A stretch of 64,000 bases of DNA, from assembly GCF_009905375.1 (NCBI RefSeq), contig NC_133648.1, positions 309,892,565 through 309,956,564 of the forward strand, written 5' to 3'. Shown piece after piece: positions 1-13,019 of this stretch (its first letter is position 1; each line of letters starts with the position of its first letter). The position numbers and the translations under genes were made by a program. This stretch comes from Apium graveolens (Eukaryota; Streptophyta; Magnoliopsida; Apiales; Apiaceae). A model generated the notes under the pieces. It made no database searches. It was given only the letters and a program-made list of their open reading frames with translations, and was not told where the DNA came from.

Positions 1-685
1 AAGATAAGATTGGAAGATAAGTTTGTTTGAAAATATTTGAATGAAACTTTGAAACTAATCTGTTAGTACGTTTGAAAAAGATAAATCAAGTAAAGAGATA
101 AGGCTTGAGAAATTTAAACTTGATTTATAAGATAAGGTGTTGAGTTTGTTTGAGATAAGGTTTATCCAGATAAACAAGATTTACACAAAACCCTAACAAA
201 CCTAATCCTGAGAAATAGCCACTGCTGGAAAATCTGAACAAACTGCAAAGCTTGAATCTCGTTTACTTGCATTCTGTTTATCTTCTGTTTATCTGCAATC
301 ATCATAAACCTGAGCATCTAACATTATTATATAATATCCAAATAGTTTTTTCAATATATGTTTGGGAATCATCTATGAAATCTTATATAAGGTGCAGGTC
401 AACTATTCGACTTAAAAGGGTGCCAAATACGACAAATAAGAAGTAGATTTTTTTAATTATTATTTATGATGTGTTGAACATGATTGGCACCTCTCATGGT
501 GCCTCTATTGTAGATGCTCTTACTGTAGCTATATATTCTTAATGAAGGTGACAATTTATGTGTATGTATTTAAATATGAGCCTCAGATGATATGGACTTT
601 ATGTCCGATGTTAGTTGACCTTGTTAGTTGACTGATTCTTTTTTATGATTACTCATGGGGATTTGTTGATGTAATTTTCAATCAG
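1..685. other. Unassigned AT-rich DNA with a possible MITE terminus
   Basis: No coding region is supported here. Around 505-521 the sequence ends in a motif whose reverse complement is GAGCATCTACAAT, followed by TTA. This resembles the right end of a PIF/Harbinger-type MITE, but I could not find the matching left end. The stretch just before 686 should be intron or upstream DNA of the WD40-like pseudogene that follows. Confidence 0.3.
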
Positions 686-1500
686 GAGGAGTATGATACC
701 CATGATCCACAAGGGCAGTCTGCAACGGAGCTACCGTCTCCTGAATGGCAAAAAGAGGTTAATGATATAGTATCTGCTCATGGCGTTGTCTTTGCTCTTT
801 TGATGTCTGGTGTTTGTGTTGCATTTAGCCGAGGTAATCTTTTTTCTTAGATGATCATCATGAGATACATGTTAAAAAAGACCTGTTCATTTTAAACTTT
901 TTATGCATGGCATGGCTTCAGAAACCAATCAAAGGATATGTATTCTGAATTTGAGTTCAGAAGAATATATTGGGAGAATATTTTACAATAAGTTCAATGA
1001 TTCGGTCATCACTGCCTCAGCTTTCAAATCAGATAATTACATCTCCTTGAAATGCAGGACGACAAGAATTGAGTGCGTATATTACTTGTACTCTCAGAAG
1101 TTTCCATGTATTTTTAGTTTTTTACTTCCTCAGTAATTTCTTTACTTATGCCATCCCATCAAATGGTGACAGATACATTCAAAATGGTCACCCAGATGCT
1201 GGCTTCCTTGTTTTTGAATCAGAGTTACTGAAATGGTGCAGTTCTCTCCAGATTGATAATGTAAATGCTAAAGCAGTCACTTTTTGTGCCCAACATAGGC
1301 AAGAATACAACTTATTTTTGTTTATTCTTAAATAAGGAAAATTAAGACTATAATTCTAAACATAGAATGATCCTTAATTCTGATATGAATTTTTTTTTTA
1401 TTTCCCTTATGGAGATCAGTATCTACAAGGTCTTTGAACTGAGAAACTACAGCATGTTGTACTCCATTTCTGGTACAGATGTGCAAGGCATAAAGACCAG
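686..1500 (+). pseudogene. WD40-like (transducin superfamily) protein, copy A, 5' exons
   Basis: Four exons of a conserved plant WD40-like protein can be read: 686-833, 922-1072, 1173-about 1298 and 1420-about 1500. The phases join cleanly: exon 1 ends in ...FSR plus G, exon 2 carries ETNQRICILNL and FYNKFNDSVITASAF, exon 3 carries GHPDAGFLVFESE, and exon 4 carries SIYKVFELRNYSMLYSIS. These match a plant family I remember as 'transducin/WD40 repeat-like'; no gene name can be given. The donor after exon 3 is GC rather than GT. At about 1603 similarity to the related copy at 39.1 kb stops abruptly and a different repeated block begins, so the middle of the gene is displaced. The 3' exons resume at 3045. 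Function cannot be inferred. Confidence 0.65.
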
Positions 1501-1602
1501 CTATATTATTAAAGATAGATGATAATCCCTCAGAATATTTATTTAAATTTATTTAAATTAACTATAATACAATCATTGTATCATTTTTTTAATAATTACA
1601 AC

Positions 1603-2625
1603 ATCATGGTCATTATATATCTTTAATTTTTTGGTGATTGATTTTAATTTTAGTGATTTTTAGTAAGTTATTTGTTCTGATTTTAATTAAGGGGTGTCAC
1701 TAAGTAACCCATAAGTAACCCCTAAATATATATCATTTCACATTTTTTTATTAAAATGAGTCAATGTACAACGTCTCCTTACTGCAAATATATATCCCTT
1801 ATATCCAAGTATACTAGGGTATACCTTGGTAAAACCGAAAAATGTCACACGCAACTACATGGAAATAAATTAAATTCAAATAACAAGTTAGGAATATGTA
1901 ATTAAAATTAATTAAAGAATTTAATCATGAAGGCAACAACTTGTATAATCAATAAAAGCAATATTATACCCCAATAAGAAATAAAGGTTACTTATATGTC
2001 TCTAAAATACAACGGACATGTTGTTATTCAACAGAAATTTGCTCCACCTACACGTTGTGCTAGGATAGTGCGAATTCACTTCGAGGATAAAACATAAACA
2101 AGAAATCTAACATGACCGGAAAACTTGAACTGAGGCCACACCTCAATTCGCACGGAAAATCATGTTGGCATGTATATATAGGCCTAACAAATTGTATGGA
2201 GATTCGAAGAACCTGATTGAAATTCATAAAACTGAGATCTGAATTTATATTCAATATAGATTATATGATACTGATCCAAAATTCAATCTGATCCACATTC
2301 TAAAAATTATCTAAACCAAAAATTTAATAGAAAATAATATTATATCTAGTTGTAATCAGCAATCGATCAAAACCAAATAATTATATGATAATCGAAAATT
2401 GATCTGATCTGAAATCAATTTGATTATGTAAATCTTCATGTCTAAGTTTGCATGTGTGAGAAAAACTAGAAAAAGAGGTTATCTTGGTTTTTTCACTGAA
2501 AACCATAGATTATGTGAATTGTCATGTTTATGTTGGTAAATGGGCTAAAAAAATAAAAGAAGAGGTTAGCTAGCTAGGTCTTTTTCACTGACATTCTCTA
2601 TCTATCTATCTTTGAGTATATATAC
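1603..2625. repeat. Repeat block X, copy 1
   Basis: This non-coding block recurs at about 29,060-30,470 and 46,975-48,310. All three contain AAGGGGTGTCACTAA near their start, then a segment with a TATACTAGGGTATACC-like palindrome (TATACTAGTGTATACC in the last copy), and end at AGCCTAATTG just before the 3' part of the WD40-like gene. It therefore lies in, or replaces, an intron of that gene. No coding potential is convincing; a short minus-strand reading frame at 2,060-2,254 is not conserved as protein in the other copies. Confidence 0.7.
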
Positions 2626-3990
2626 AGAGCCTAATTGGCTAGCTTTGGATGGCTTGTGTCTAAGACATGGACTCTGCTGTTCAAGCCCTTTAAAATGCAT
2701 GACCTTGAACGTCTAACTCAAAGTCCTTGATCTTTATCTAGACAGTACACAAATCATAGACACCATTAATTTATATAAAAATATAGTAATAGACTCAATA
2801 AAATTAATAAATTGTCCAGGTCAAAGATATTAACTTGGTTTAAATGTACTGCCCTACCCTAAGTATGCTCACCGTATCAAACAGCTTGTTTAACAACACC
2901 TTGGATGAACTTTATAACAACAACTTGGAGTTGTCTAACACCTATTTTTAAGAGACATTTCTTAGAATATAAATGTTTACACTTTTTTGAATAATATTGT
3001 GGGGTAAGTGCCATGAATAACATTTTGACACATCTTCTTGACAGCCGGGGATTAATGATGTTGATTTATACCAATGGCTGAAGACATGCCCCTCTTAAGT
3101 TTCATTCAATAGAGGATGGATGTATTCTTAAATCCTTCAGTTATCCCCTATACATCACACAAGAGTGAATTGTATTGAACTGTTCCATGAAAAGGTGTTG
3201 GTCAAGCAGGAGAATGAGAATCTTCAAATTCTTGATGTATGTACTTATTTCCTTTATAATAATATGCATGTTCTTTATAATAGTTGAAATTTTTGTTTAC
3301 AGGTTCTGGCGTCTGAGCTATAGAGGTGAATAGAACTAAATCTATGGCGCCATCAAAGTTCATTTTTCTTCACAACACCCGATTAATCTTGACATTAAGG
3401 AACGAAACAGTAGCTGTCATGAACTTACGTGGGGAGGTTGTGACTTTATTTAAGGATACCTTCTGGGGTCTCCTGGTAGAAACTTTAAGAACATTTATGT
3501 CACAGCTTGCCAGGATCTTATTATGTTTTTCTCCAAGGCTCATTTAGATGACCTATGGTTGGGACAAAATGGTAAACATCCTTTTCAATACCTGATGCTA
3601 AATATTAATACACCACGTTCGCACGCGCACACACTGTGGATTAATTCTTAACATATGAATTATATATATTGCATTTCATGTGTCTTTGTGCAGCTGGTTC
3701 AATAAAGATCAGCAGTATCTTGACGGGTAAATGCCTTGCCAAGATCAATGCTCGTAACACCAGCGTGATAAAAGAATGCAAGTGCAGTGGTAGAAGGTGC
3801 AACTTAAGCAAGCCAATCAAAGGTACTGAAATCAAGAGCACTCTTGAAGATGCACTAAAAGACATCACTTCTATCTTTTATGATGAAGAACGCGGTGAGA
3901 TATACACTAGTCAACGGCTTGGCTTGGCTTGGTCCATGTTTGGTCGAAATAAAACAGCTCGATCTCATTGCTTTGAAAACTACATGTCCA
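2626..3990 (+). pseudogene. WD40-like protein, copy A, 3' exons
   Basis: Exon 5 (3045-3236), exon 6 (3303-3571) and exon 7 (3694-about 3,960) continue the WD40-like family. Recognisable pieces are KSFSYP and ENENLQILD (exon 5), FIFLHNTRLILTLRNE (exon 6), and AGSIKISSILTGKCLAKIN with DITSIFYDEERGEIYT (exon 7). Lesions: stops and frame changes in exon 5; loss of one G in exon 6 (GAGCTATAG where other copies read GAGCTGATAG); another 1-base loss near 3,460; and a small duplication of CTTGG near 3,920 that shifts the normal C-terminal GLVHVW reading. It is not functional as it stands. Nothing shows whether it is transcribed. Confidence 0.65.
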
Positions 3991-4714
3991 AATCTAGACA
4001 TGTGCAACTAAAGGAGCTCTCATTAGCTTAAAGACTACAATTGGTGTACTATATTTACTTAAATACAAATACATCATGGAAAATGTAATTGTCGCTAAAA
4101 CTCAATTATCATGTGTAAGATGATATTAGGCCGGTACTCGGTGTTTTAAACTTGCAGCAGCGTGGCATGTCAAACGGCCTAGTACTCTTACTTCCTAAAA
4201 TCTTGAATCCACTAATTCTTATTAATATTCTAATGCTTATCAATAAACTTTTTGAAACATAAGCACTTTCCATTGCATTATGATTCTTATATTTATATTG
4301 TTAGAAATATGTACATATATTTTTATGTAAAATTTAACTAGCTCTAGGCCTCATTTCTTTCAACTAAGTAACTTAAAATTCCTTATATTGAAAATGAGTG
4401 TTAGTTTTAGATTTGCTCTATGTTAAACTAACTTAAAAAGGTGTTACCAAACTCCACAGTGATTATTACAAGTTAAGTAGCTATTTAATATAAAAATATT
4501 AATTACATACCAAAATTAACAACATAACCTCTAGATGCATATCAATAAACCAAACACATATTTTTTTTTGCCAAGAACCAAACACATATATTTAGTTATC
4601 TTGAAACTTGTAGTTTTAACTGAGGAAGTTAAGTTCTATATAATTATAAAAGTGAAATAGTCTTTTGTGTAATTCAACTAAATACCATATTTCTTCTTTT
4701 TTGTTTTATATTAT
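3991..4714. other. 3' flank of copy A, paralogous to 31,330-32,035
   Basis: Non-coding AT-rich DNA, nearly the same as the flank after copy C, with shared markers such as CATAAGCACTTT and AACCAAACACATATATTTAG. It runs to the insertion point of the large CACTA element. I see no gene here. Confidence 0.6.
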
Positions 4715-4939
4715 ATCCACTACTAGAAAAAGTAGAATAGACACTTCCTCTTTGAGATCGGTTGCTTCTAGAGCCTATGTAAAAGGTGTTTTATACATTG
4801 ATTTTGGGAAACCGGTGTCTTTTGTTGTTATAAACATAACTGTTTTAGCCCAACCGATATTATATGTCTTTTTTAAAAAAATTAATCAACGAACATTCCC
4901 CCGTTTCCCTCCTTAACCAAATAATTCATTCCCTCCATG

Positions 4940-5345
4940 TGTTTCCCCCCTTGTTTTTTGACTTCATAAATTTCTCCCCCCTTTTTTCACACATATCTTC
5001 CCCCTCTTTTTTATTAAAAAAAATTAAAATTAAAATCAAAAACAAAAAACAAAAAACAAAAAACGTATTCTCTCATCTCTCATCAAAAAACTCTCATTTC
5101 ACCAAGAACAGGTTGCTCATTGTGCTCTCATTTCCCTCTCTATGCTCTTATTTCCCTCTCTGTTCTCTCATTTTCTCATAGATTTGGGGGTTGCTCTCAT
5201 CAAGGTTGCTCTCATTTTCTCCTAGATTTGGGGGTTTCATTGCATTAAGTTGAAGTCCGAGTTGGAGTTCAACTCGGAGTTTAAGTTTGGAGTTTAAGTC
5301 TGAGATTGAAGTTAAGTTGGAGGTTAACATTTTTATTAGGTAAGT
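4940..5345 (+). promoter_or_regulatory. Pyrimidine-rich leader of the large CACTA
   Basis: Long C/T-rich tracts (TCCCCCC, CTCTCATTT repeats) are followed by TTGGGGGTTT and GGAGTTTAAG-type repeats, ending in a plausible donor at 5338-5345 (TTAGGTAAGT). By position this looks like the 5' untranslated leader of the transposase gene with an intron to follow. No promoter element could be fixed with certainty. Confidence 0.4.
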
Positions 5346-6822
5346 TTTAAACCCTAATTTCAGAATTGGGGGTTTCAATTTGAAACGCTAATTTTTTAAT
5401 TTTTAATTAGTTTAAGAATTTGCATCTGCTTGTTTGAGTTGCTTGTTACATAATGTATGGTAATGAGTTGCTTGTCATATAGAAAACCCTAATTTTATTT
5501 TATTTTGTTTAAATGATAGGATTTTTGTTGAAATGAGTTTCTTGTCTTTTCTCTGTTTTCTCTAGGAAATGCATGTTATTTTGAGTTAAATACTAGGATG
5601 ATAGACGAAATCCGCTTTTTGTTCTATATATGCCATTACAGCATATAGTTTACATATAATTTTTATGTAAACATATATAAAATGACAAGAAGATGGTTCT
5701 GTGTAGAATTTATAGTATATAGTAAACATCTTTCATCTATTTGTAGTATAATATACATATTAAAATGCATGCCCTATTTTGATTTTTGATTTCAAGATAA
5801 TTAACTTTGATTTTTGTTCATACTTGGAATAAAAAAATTATAAAACAACACTTCAGTAACACATACATATGGTGCTTATAAAGGAATAATTACATGGTAG
5901 AGAAGAAGGGGGTCGGCTGGGGGGAGTTAGAAAAGCAGAAGTGGTTTGTTTGGGAATGTACTTCATGACATGTATATATGTACTTTAATGAATTTATCAA
6001 CCTCTAATGACTTTATGTTCAAACAAGTAGAACTTGTAGGTTATGCTATATGATTCTAGCTTAGATTTATACGATTTATATTCTGAAAATGAATGAAACG
6101 ACAGACTGTTGCGTTATGATCGGATGAAACGGACAGAGGGGATATGAATATCTTCTAGCTGGAGAGATCGAATAATTAACAAGATAGCTGTAGGTAGGTC
6201 AGATCAAGAAATTACAAGGTGATGAAGTTGGAGCCTACAAATAACGAATTAAAAACAAAAATTTATCTTCACCTACTCTTGAAAATTAAGACAAGGGTTA
6301 CTTAAGTTCCACTTAAAAGTCTAAGAAAAATAAGTTGTTTATAGTTGTAATAAAACAACAAAGTAGCTAAAATAACACTTTTTTAGTACAAAAAATTAAT
6401 AGAGGGAGTGGATAAGAAAAGTTAGAGCAATTGAAAGGTGACTTTCCTCTCATCATCCATTTATTACATAAGTACATACAGAACTTTTACACTAAAAGTT
6501 CAGATTCCTGTTTGAAAAATGATAGTTAGCATGTGGATAGAGTTTTCTTGGCCCATGGAAGCTAATAATTTATGAGCATCGGCGTCGGGTAGTTGTTGAT
6601 TCTGCTCATTACAAATTATATTAATTTGATATGTTTATTGTCTAGTGTCGTGCTCTGCTTTGTTCTGTGTTTCATTTCGTTACATCATTTTAATCAATCA
6701 GTGTCGTGCTCTGCTTTGCCGATAATTATATATAGTAATACATATATATTACTAATTGTATGTTGCTTGTTTTTTAAATATTTGATATGAAAATTAGGTA
6801 GGAAATAGGTTATCCTACGAAT
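5346..6822 (+). other. Probable leader intron of the transposase gene
   Basis: AT-rich DNA without convincing reading frames, between the pyrimidine-rich leader and the transposase start at 6823. The short frame at 6,593-6,790 is hydrophobic by base composition only. Confidence 0.4.
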
Positions 6823-9800
6823 ATGGAGAAAGACTGGATTTCAAAAGAGAGGGATTCGTCGGAATATGAAGTCGGGCTTTAAAAGTTTTTGATTAATGCC
6901 GAAAAAATTGTAAAAATCCTAAAAAATACCTTGCCCCTGCTGTAAATGTGTTAATTTTATGAAATTTCTGGTCAAAGTAATTAGGGGTCATCTCTACGAG
7001 AATAGTTTCAATCTTGGGTATATTGATTGGATTTGGCACATATCCAAGACTGGTAGGTCGTCTAATGATAGCATACGCCCTCCTCATGAAGAGGAGCAGA
7101 ATGTAGATGCATTTAGATCAGCCTTTCAAGCTGCATCAGAAGTGGCTGCTGTATCGGAAGCGGCGGCTGCTGGTGCTTCATACGCTGCTCTGGTTTGTGA
7201 AGCAATATATCGTAATCCGGAGGGTAAATCAGGGGGTGATAACTAATATAAAGACTCGCATAAATTTAAGAGGTTTGTGACCGATGCTCAACAACCTATA
7301 TTTGAGTGCAGCGACTGCACAAAATTAGATTTGGTGTTAAAATTGCATAACTGGAAAGCGAGATTTGGTGTTAGTCATAGCGCATTTAGCGGCTCATTCC
7401 AACCTCGGGATAATGCATTACTTGTTAACGCATATGAAGCAAACAAAGTTCTTTCGAATTTAGGCCTCGAGTATAAAAAATTCCACGCGTGTCCCAATGA
7501 ATGTTTTCTATACAGGGGTGTAAATGAGACTGATTCGGAGTGTCCAAAGTGCAAGCTATCTCGCTGAAATCTGGGTAAGGATACTAGAGGAAGGTCTAAA
7601 ATCCCAGCAAAAATTATGTGGTAATTTCTGATCATCCCAAGATTTAAACAGATGTTTAAATCTTCTTTGACAACTGATTTGTGGACATGGCATTCCAACC
7701 AAAGAATTCATGATGCCCAGATGCGCCACCCTGCCGACTCTCCTTCTTGGCGGAATATCGATTACAGGTGGCCTACCTTCGGAAGTGAGCCAAGAAATCT
7801 TTGACTAGCTTTGTCGGCTGATGGTATTAACCCAAATAACAATGGGATGACCAACTCAGTATTTTAGTTAGCCGGTAGTATTGGTAATATATAATCTTCC
7901 TCCGTTGTTATGTATGAAGAAGAAATTTATGATGTGAACTATATTGATCTCCGGTCCACATGAACCAGGTAACAACCTTGATGTGTTCTTACAACCGTTA
8001 GTTGATGATTTAAAAAAGCTTTAGGAAGAAGGTGAACCGAATGTATATGATGCCTTCACAAAAGCATTTTTCACTTTAAGAGCGACTTTGTTATGGACGA
8101 TTAATGATTTCCCGGCATATGGTAATTTGTCTGGCTCTGTCAACAAGGGTTATTTGGGTTATCTAGTGTGAAGTGATGATACTGTTGCTAACTATTTACC
8201 TTATAGTAGGAAAATATGTTACCAAGGTCATCGTCGGTATTTGCCTAGGAATAATCCATACAAGAGGAAGAAGGCAGCCTTTAATGGTGAACAAGAGTTT
8301 GGACTGCCAATGCAACACCTTTCCGGACAAGAGGTGTTAGCACAACAAGAAAACATTAAATTTTCATATGGAAAGGAAGTAAAGAAGTCAAAGAAGATGG
8401 ACTGTGCTTGGAAGAAGAAGTCGGTATTTTTTGAGTTGGAATACTGGAAATTACATCGCGTTCGTCACTGCCTCAATATTATGCATGTTGAGAAAAATGT
8501 GTGCGATAGTCTAATTGGGATGTTACTAAATTTAAAGTTCAAGATAATGAGACATCTCGGCTTGATATGATGGATATGGGGGTTATAACTGATTTAGCTC
8601 GAGAAGTAGGAGAAAAAAGAACTTATATGCCTCCTTCCAGTTTTACTCTAACAAAAGCTGAAAAAAGAAAAGTGTTGAAATCCCTCTCATCAATGAAGTT
8701 GCCATATGGGCATTCGTCAAACATCAGAAATTGTGTATCAATGGAGGATTTAAAGATATTTGGGATGAATTCTCATGATTTCCATGTATTTCTTCAACAA
8801 TTACTCCCGGTCGTAATTCGTTATGTACTTCCGAAGAATGTTGGAGTTAGCATAATAAGACGCTGCTTCATTTTCAACACTTTGTGCAACAAGACTGTTG
8901 ACGTATCAAAACTTGATAAATTGCAACCCGGTGTGGTATTAACCTTATGTGAGCTCGAAAAAATATTTTTGCCTTTTTTTTGATATAATGATACATCTAA
9001 TAGTGCACTTGGTCAGGGAATTGCGTTTATATGGACCAGTTTTCTATAGATGGATGTATCCATTTAAGCGTTTTAATAAAGTGTTGAAAGTTACGTGCGA
9101 AACCGTTATTTTCCAGAAGGTTGTATAGCCGAAGCATACTTGAAAGAAGAATCTGTAGAATTTTGCACAGAGTTTTCTAGAAATAGTTTCACAACTGCCG
9201 ATCTTTCGAAGGACCAAGGCAAACTTTCTGGTCCATTATCGGTTGCAACGGTAAAATATGTTGAAGAGAAAGAACGAGATGAGGCGCATCTACACGTCCT
9301 CTTAAACAACAATGAAGTGTTTCCATATATTAAGTAAGTCACTTTTCTTTTCCTTTTCTTGATTAATTTTGTAATAAGCATTATTTTAGTTTATAACCAA
9401 AAAAATTATGCATTTTCAAAGGATGCATAAGGAGTTGCTTAAAAATATTTATGAAGGAAAAAAACATTATTCAGTGGATGATTGGGGAGCATAATAGGCT
9501 ATTTGATGATTGGTTTGGGAACAAAGTTATGACTAAATTGAATGACAAAGTCGAAGGTATTTCTGAAACTATAAGTGGCTACCAGGAAAACCATCGTGAC
9601 TTTTTTGACTTTTGATGGCTATCTAGTTGACGGGATCTGATACTTCACAAATGAGCGAGACGATGCTGGGGTTGTTCAAAATAGTGTAGTCTCTTTAGTT
9701 GTTAAGACTGTCCAAGTTTGTAGTGCTAAGGATTTAAATCACGTAGAGAATGATATGGCATTTTATGGTAGGATTGAAGAACTATGGGAATTGGATTACA

Positions 9801-10186
9801 ACTTATTTAAAGCCCCGTTGTTCTTGTGCAAATGGGAAGAATGTGACAAAGGCGTCAAGGCTGGTGAACTTGGATTCACACTTGTGGACCTTAGTCGACA
9901 AGGCCACAAGAATGACAAATATGTGTCTGATTATCAAGTGAAACAAGTTTTCTATGTCAAAGATCCTATTGATTCTAACTGGTCAGTCGTATTGACCTCA
10001 ACAACCAGAGACTATCACGAGATATACAATGATGATGATCTTGGAGATACAATTCTAGAAAACCCTTCATTCTGCTCTAACATCCCCATATTTGATTCTA
10101 GTGTTGATGACGACGAAAAGTCTAATATTGGCAATAAAAGCAAGGATGGCGAGGAAATCTGGCTAAAGAAGCGATCCAAGGCTTAA
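6823..10186 (+). pseudogene. CACTA transposase (TNPD/TNP2 type), decayed
   Basis: The gene starts at MEKDWISKERDS (6823), the usual beginning of the transposase-associated domain; a stop follows at about 6880, then a frame change before GHLYENSFNLGYIDWIWH (6,988 on). Next come an N-terminal TNP2 part (7277-7564, with YKKFHACPNECFLYRG), a shifted block with RHPADSPSWRNIDYRWP and SADGINPNN (7,720-7,840), TINDFPAYGNLSG (8,098-8,136), HRRYLPRNNPY-like DNA at 8,229, and RHCLNIMHVEKNVCDSLIG (8,464-8,520). A DUF4218 part follows (8,570-9,335, with RYFPEGCIAEAYL), then a DUF4216 part (about 9,730-10,186, with FYGRIEELWELDYN and VFYVKDPIDSNW). In active relatives this protein binds the ends and cuts and joins them. 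At least six stops or shifts make it dead. Confidence 0.88.
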
Positions 10187-10656
10187 AAATCATATTCACT
10201 TGATTTACAGTTTTGTTTAGAAATAGGCTTCTCAAATTTATATATATTTAAGTGATGTATTGTAGAATTATGGATGTTTTCGAAAAAACTTGGAGTATAT
10301 TTGTCAACTTTTTATGTAGAAATATATGATATAATTACATGGAGTTTTTTTTTGCTAAGTGGTTATAAGTTGTTTTATGGTAATAAATATAAATTTTTGT
10401 GATTATCTGATTAAATATCTGATATAATTATTGATGTTGACTTGAGATTATCGATAAGTTTTTGTGAATTTTGATTGTAGATTGTTAAGTAGTTTTATGG
10501 GAATTAATATAAAATTGAATCTTTTTTTGTGCCTACAGCATTGTCGTGTTTTTCATTGTTAATAGCATTATTCAATTTATATTGATGGTATACATTTTGT
10601 GTATTCATTGGTAATCTTATCTCTTATTCCTACTCTATTTGGTTAATACAGGAAAT
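10187..10656 (+). other. Spacer between the two CACTA genes
   Basis: AT-rich DNA with TTTTATGG and TATAATTA repeats after the transposase stop. The 3' end ends in GTTAATACAG, a good splice acceptor, so part of it may be an intron of the next gene. No reading frame is supported. Confidence 0.35.
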
Positions 10657-11639
10657 ATGGTAAAGAAAGGAAAAAAAATCTAAAAAACAGTGTAAAGAAT
10701 AATTGGATGAGAAGCACATAAATGACTCCCCAGTACCAGAAGATGCACCATGTGTACCAGATCCTGACCCGGTTGCTCCAGCGGACAGCATTGTTCCCCA
10801 GCAGACAGCTCCACAACCCACTAAACACTACAACAAACTAGGCCAATTACGACGGAGAACTTACGACGAAAAAAAATGTGCGCCCAACTCACGACGAAAA
10901 AAGTAAAACGTCGTAATTATTTACGACGAAACCCGAAACCGTCGTAAATTTAGTATTTTATTAATAAAATTATGTACGACACGATTAAACAAAAATAAAA
11001 ATTATTTGAAGTTACGACGATTTAAATATTTCGTCGTAAGTTAATTATTTTTATTAAAATTTTAAATTGAAATTGAATAAAAAAATATTTTATCTAAATT
11101 TACAACGAAATATTTGCGAGGAAAAAAATCGAATCGTCAAATTTAAGACGGAAATTAAAATTTGCCGTACGATATTAAAGAGGGAAATTTGACCTTTTCC
11201 AAAAAAATTGGCGGGAAAACAAAAATTATTTGAAGTTGCGACCATTTGAACATTTCCTCGTAAGTTAAATATTTTTATTAAAATTTTATCTTGAAATTAA
11301 ATAAAAAAATATTTCATATAAATTTACGACGAAATATTTGTGACGGAAAATAGTGGAATATCCAATTTACGACGGAAATTAAAATTCGTCGTAAGTTATC
11401 AAATTGGGAAATTTAACCTTTTCCCCAAAATTTTGGCGGTAAATTTGACTTTTCTCAAATTTTTTGCAGATAATAATTTATGACGGATTCCGTCGTAAAT
11501 TAGCACATGATTTTTTATAATTTAAATTTTTAAAAATTATTATTTCATCATCCAACCACATTAATGCCATCATTTATTTGTTTGGGTGACATTTCAAATA
11601 TTTAAGAAAAAATTAAATATTTTGATATAATAATTTAAT

Positions 11640-13010
11640 ATTAAATATTGATTATATCATATATATATATATTGTCATCCATACAGTTGGATCGATAAAA
11701 AAATATTTTTAAAATAATCGAAACACAAATTCAAAACTAAACACTAAATAGTTGTACTCGTCAAACTGATGCTTGACTGTTAAAAAGGCAAACCAAATAA
11801 ATTTATTTTGATATGAAATTTTGGTTATATTACTTATATATATATATTGACATCCATACGGTTGGATCGATGAAAAGTATTTTTAAAATAATAGAAACAC
11901 AAATTCAGGATGAAACAATAGTTAGTTGTAAAAGTCAAACTCATACTTGACTGTTAAAATGATAAACCAAATTAAATTATTTTGATATGTAACTTTGGTT
12001 ATATCACTAATATATATATCTATTAACATCCATAAGATTGGATCGTTGAAAAATATTTTTAAAATAATCGAAACACCAATTCAGGATTAAACACTAGTTA
12101 GTTGTTCTAGTCAAACTAATTCTTGACTATTAAAAAGGGCAAACCAAATAAATTTATTTTGATATGAAAATTTGGTTATATCACTAATATATATATATAT
12201 CTATTGGCATCCATACGGTTGGATCGATGAAAAGAATTTTTAAAATAATAGAAACACAAATTCAGGATTAAATAATAGTTAGTTGTAGAAGTCAAACTCA
12301 TGCTTGACTATTAAAATGACAAACCAAATAAAATTAATTTGATATGTAAATTTGGTTATATCACTAATATATATATCTATTGATATCCATAAGGTTGGAT
12401 CGTTGAAAAATATTTTTAAAATAATCGAAACATCAATTTAGGATTAAAGACTGGTAAGCTCTACTACTCAAACTGATGCTTGACTATTAAAAATGGCAAA
12501 CCAAATAAATTCATTTTGATATCAATTTTTTGTTATACCACCAATATATATATGTATTGACATTCATACGGTTGGATCGATAAAAATATTTTTAAAATAA
12601 TCGAAACACCAATTCAGGATTAAACACTAGTTAGCTGTACTAGTCAAACTGATGCTTGACTGTTAAAAAAAGCAAACCAAATAAATTTATTTTTATATAA
12701 AATTTTGGTAATATCACTAATATATATATATATATATCTATTGACATCCATACGATCGGATCGATGAAAAGTATTTTTAAAATAATCGAAACACAAATTC
12801 AACACTAAACACTAGTTAGTTGTACAAGTCAAACTCATGCTTGACTATTAAAATGATACACCAAATAAAATTATTTTGATATGTAACTTTGGTCATATCA
12901 CTAATATATATATCTATTGACATCCATACGGTTGGATCGATGAAAAATATTTTTAAAATAATCGAAACACCAATTTATGATTAAACACCAGTTAGCTATA
13001 GTAGTCAAAC
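11640..13010. repeat. Tandem array of about 180-bp units, alternating two types
   Basis: About eight units are marked by GTTGGATCGATGAAAA-like cores near 11,689, 11,868, 12,045, 12,223, 12,400, 12,575, 12,755 and 12,930. The spacing is about 175-185 bp. Two sub-types mostly alternate: one reads GATGAAAAGT with TTAAAATGA..AACC, the other GTTGAAAAAT with TTAAAAAGGGCAAACC. That gives a higher-order period of about 355-365 bp. A degenerate partial unit occurs near 13,790-13,860. Homologous units, in reverse orientation, form the array at 41,640-43,340. Confidence 0.85.
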
Positions 13011-13019
13011 TAAATTGTC

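Noticed and set aside
4864..5378. Frames within the pyrimidine-rich leader of the large CACTA
   Set aside because: Low-complexity Ser/Leu/Phe or Asn/Lys text caused by CT-rich DNA.
11640..13010. Regularly spaced repeats suggesting a CRISPR-like array
   Set aside because: Whole 180-bp units repeat, with no short repeat plus unique spacer layout, and the setting is a plant transposon.
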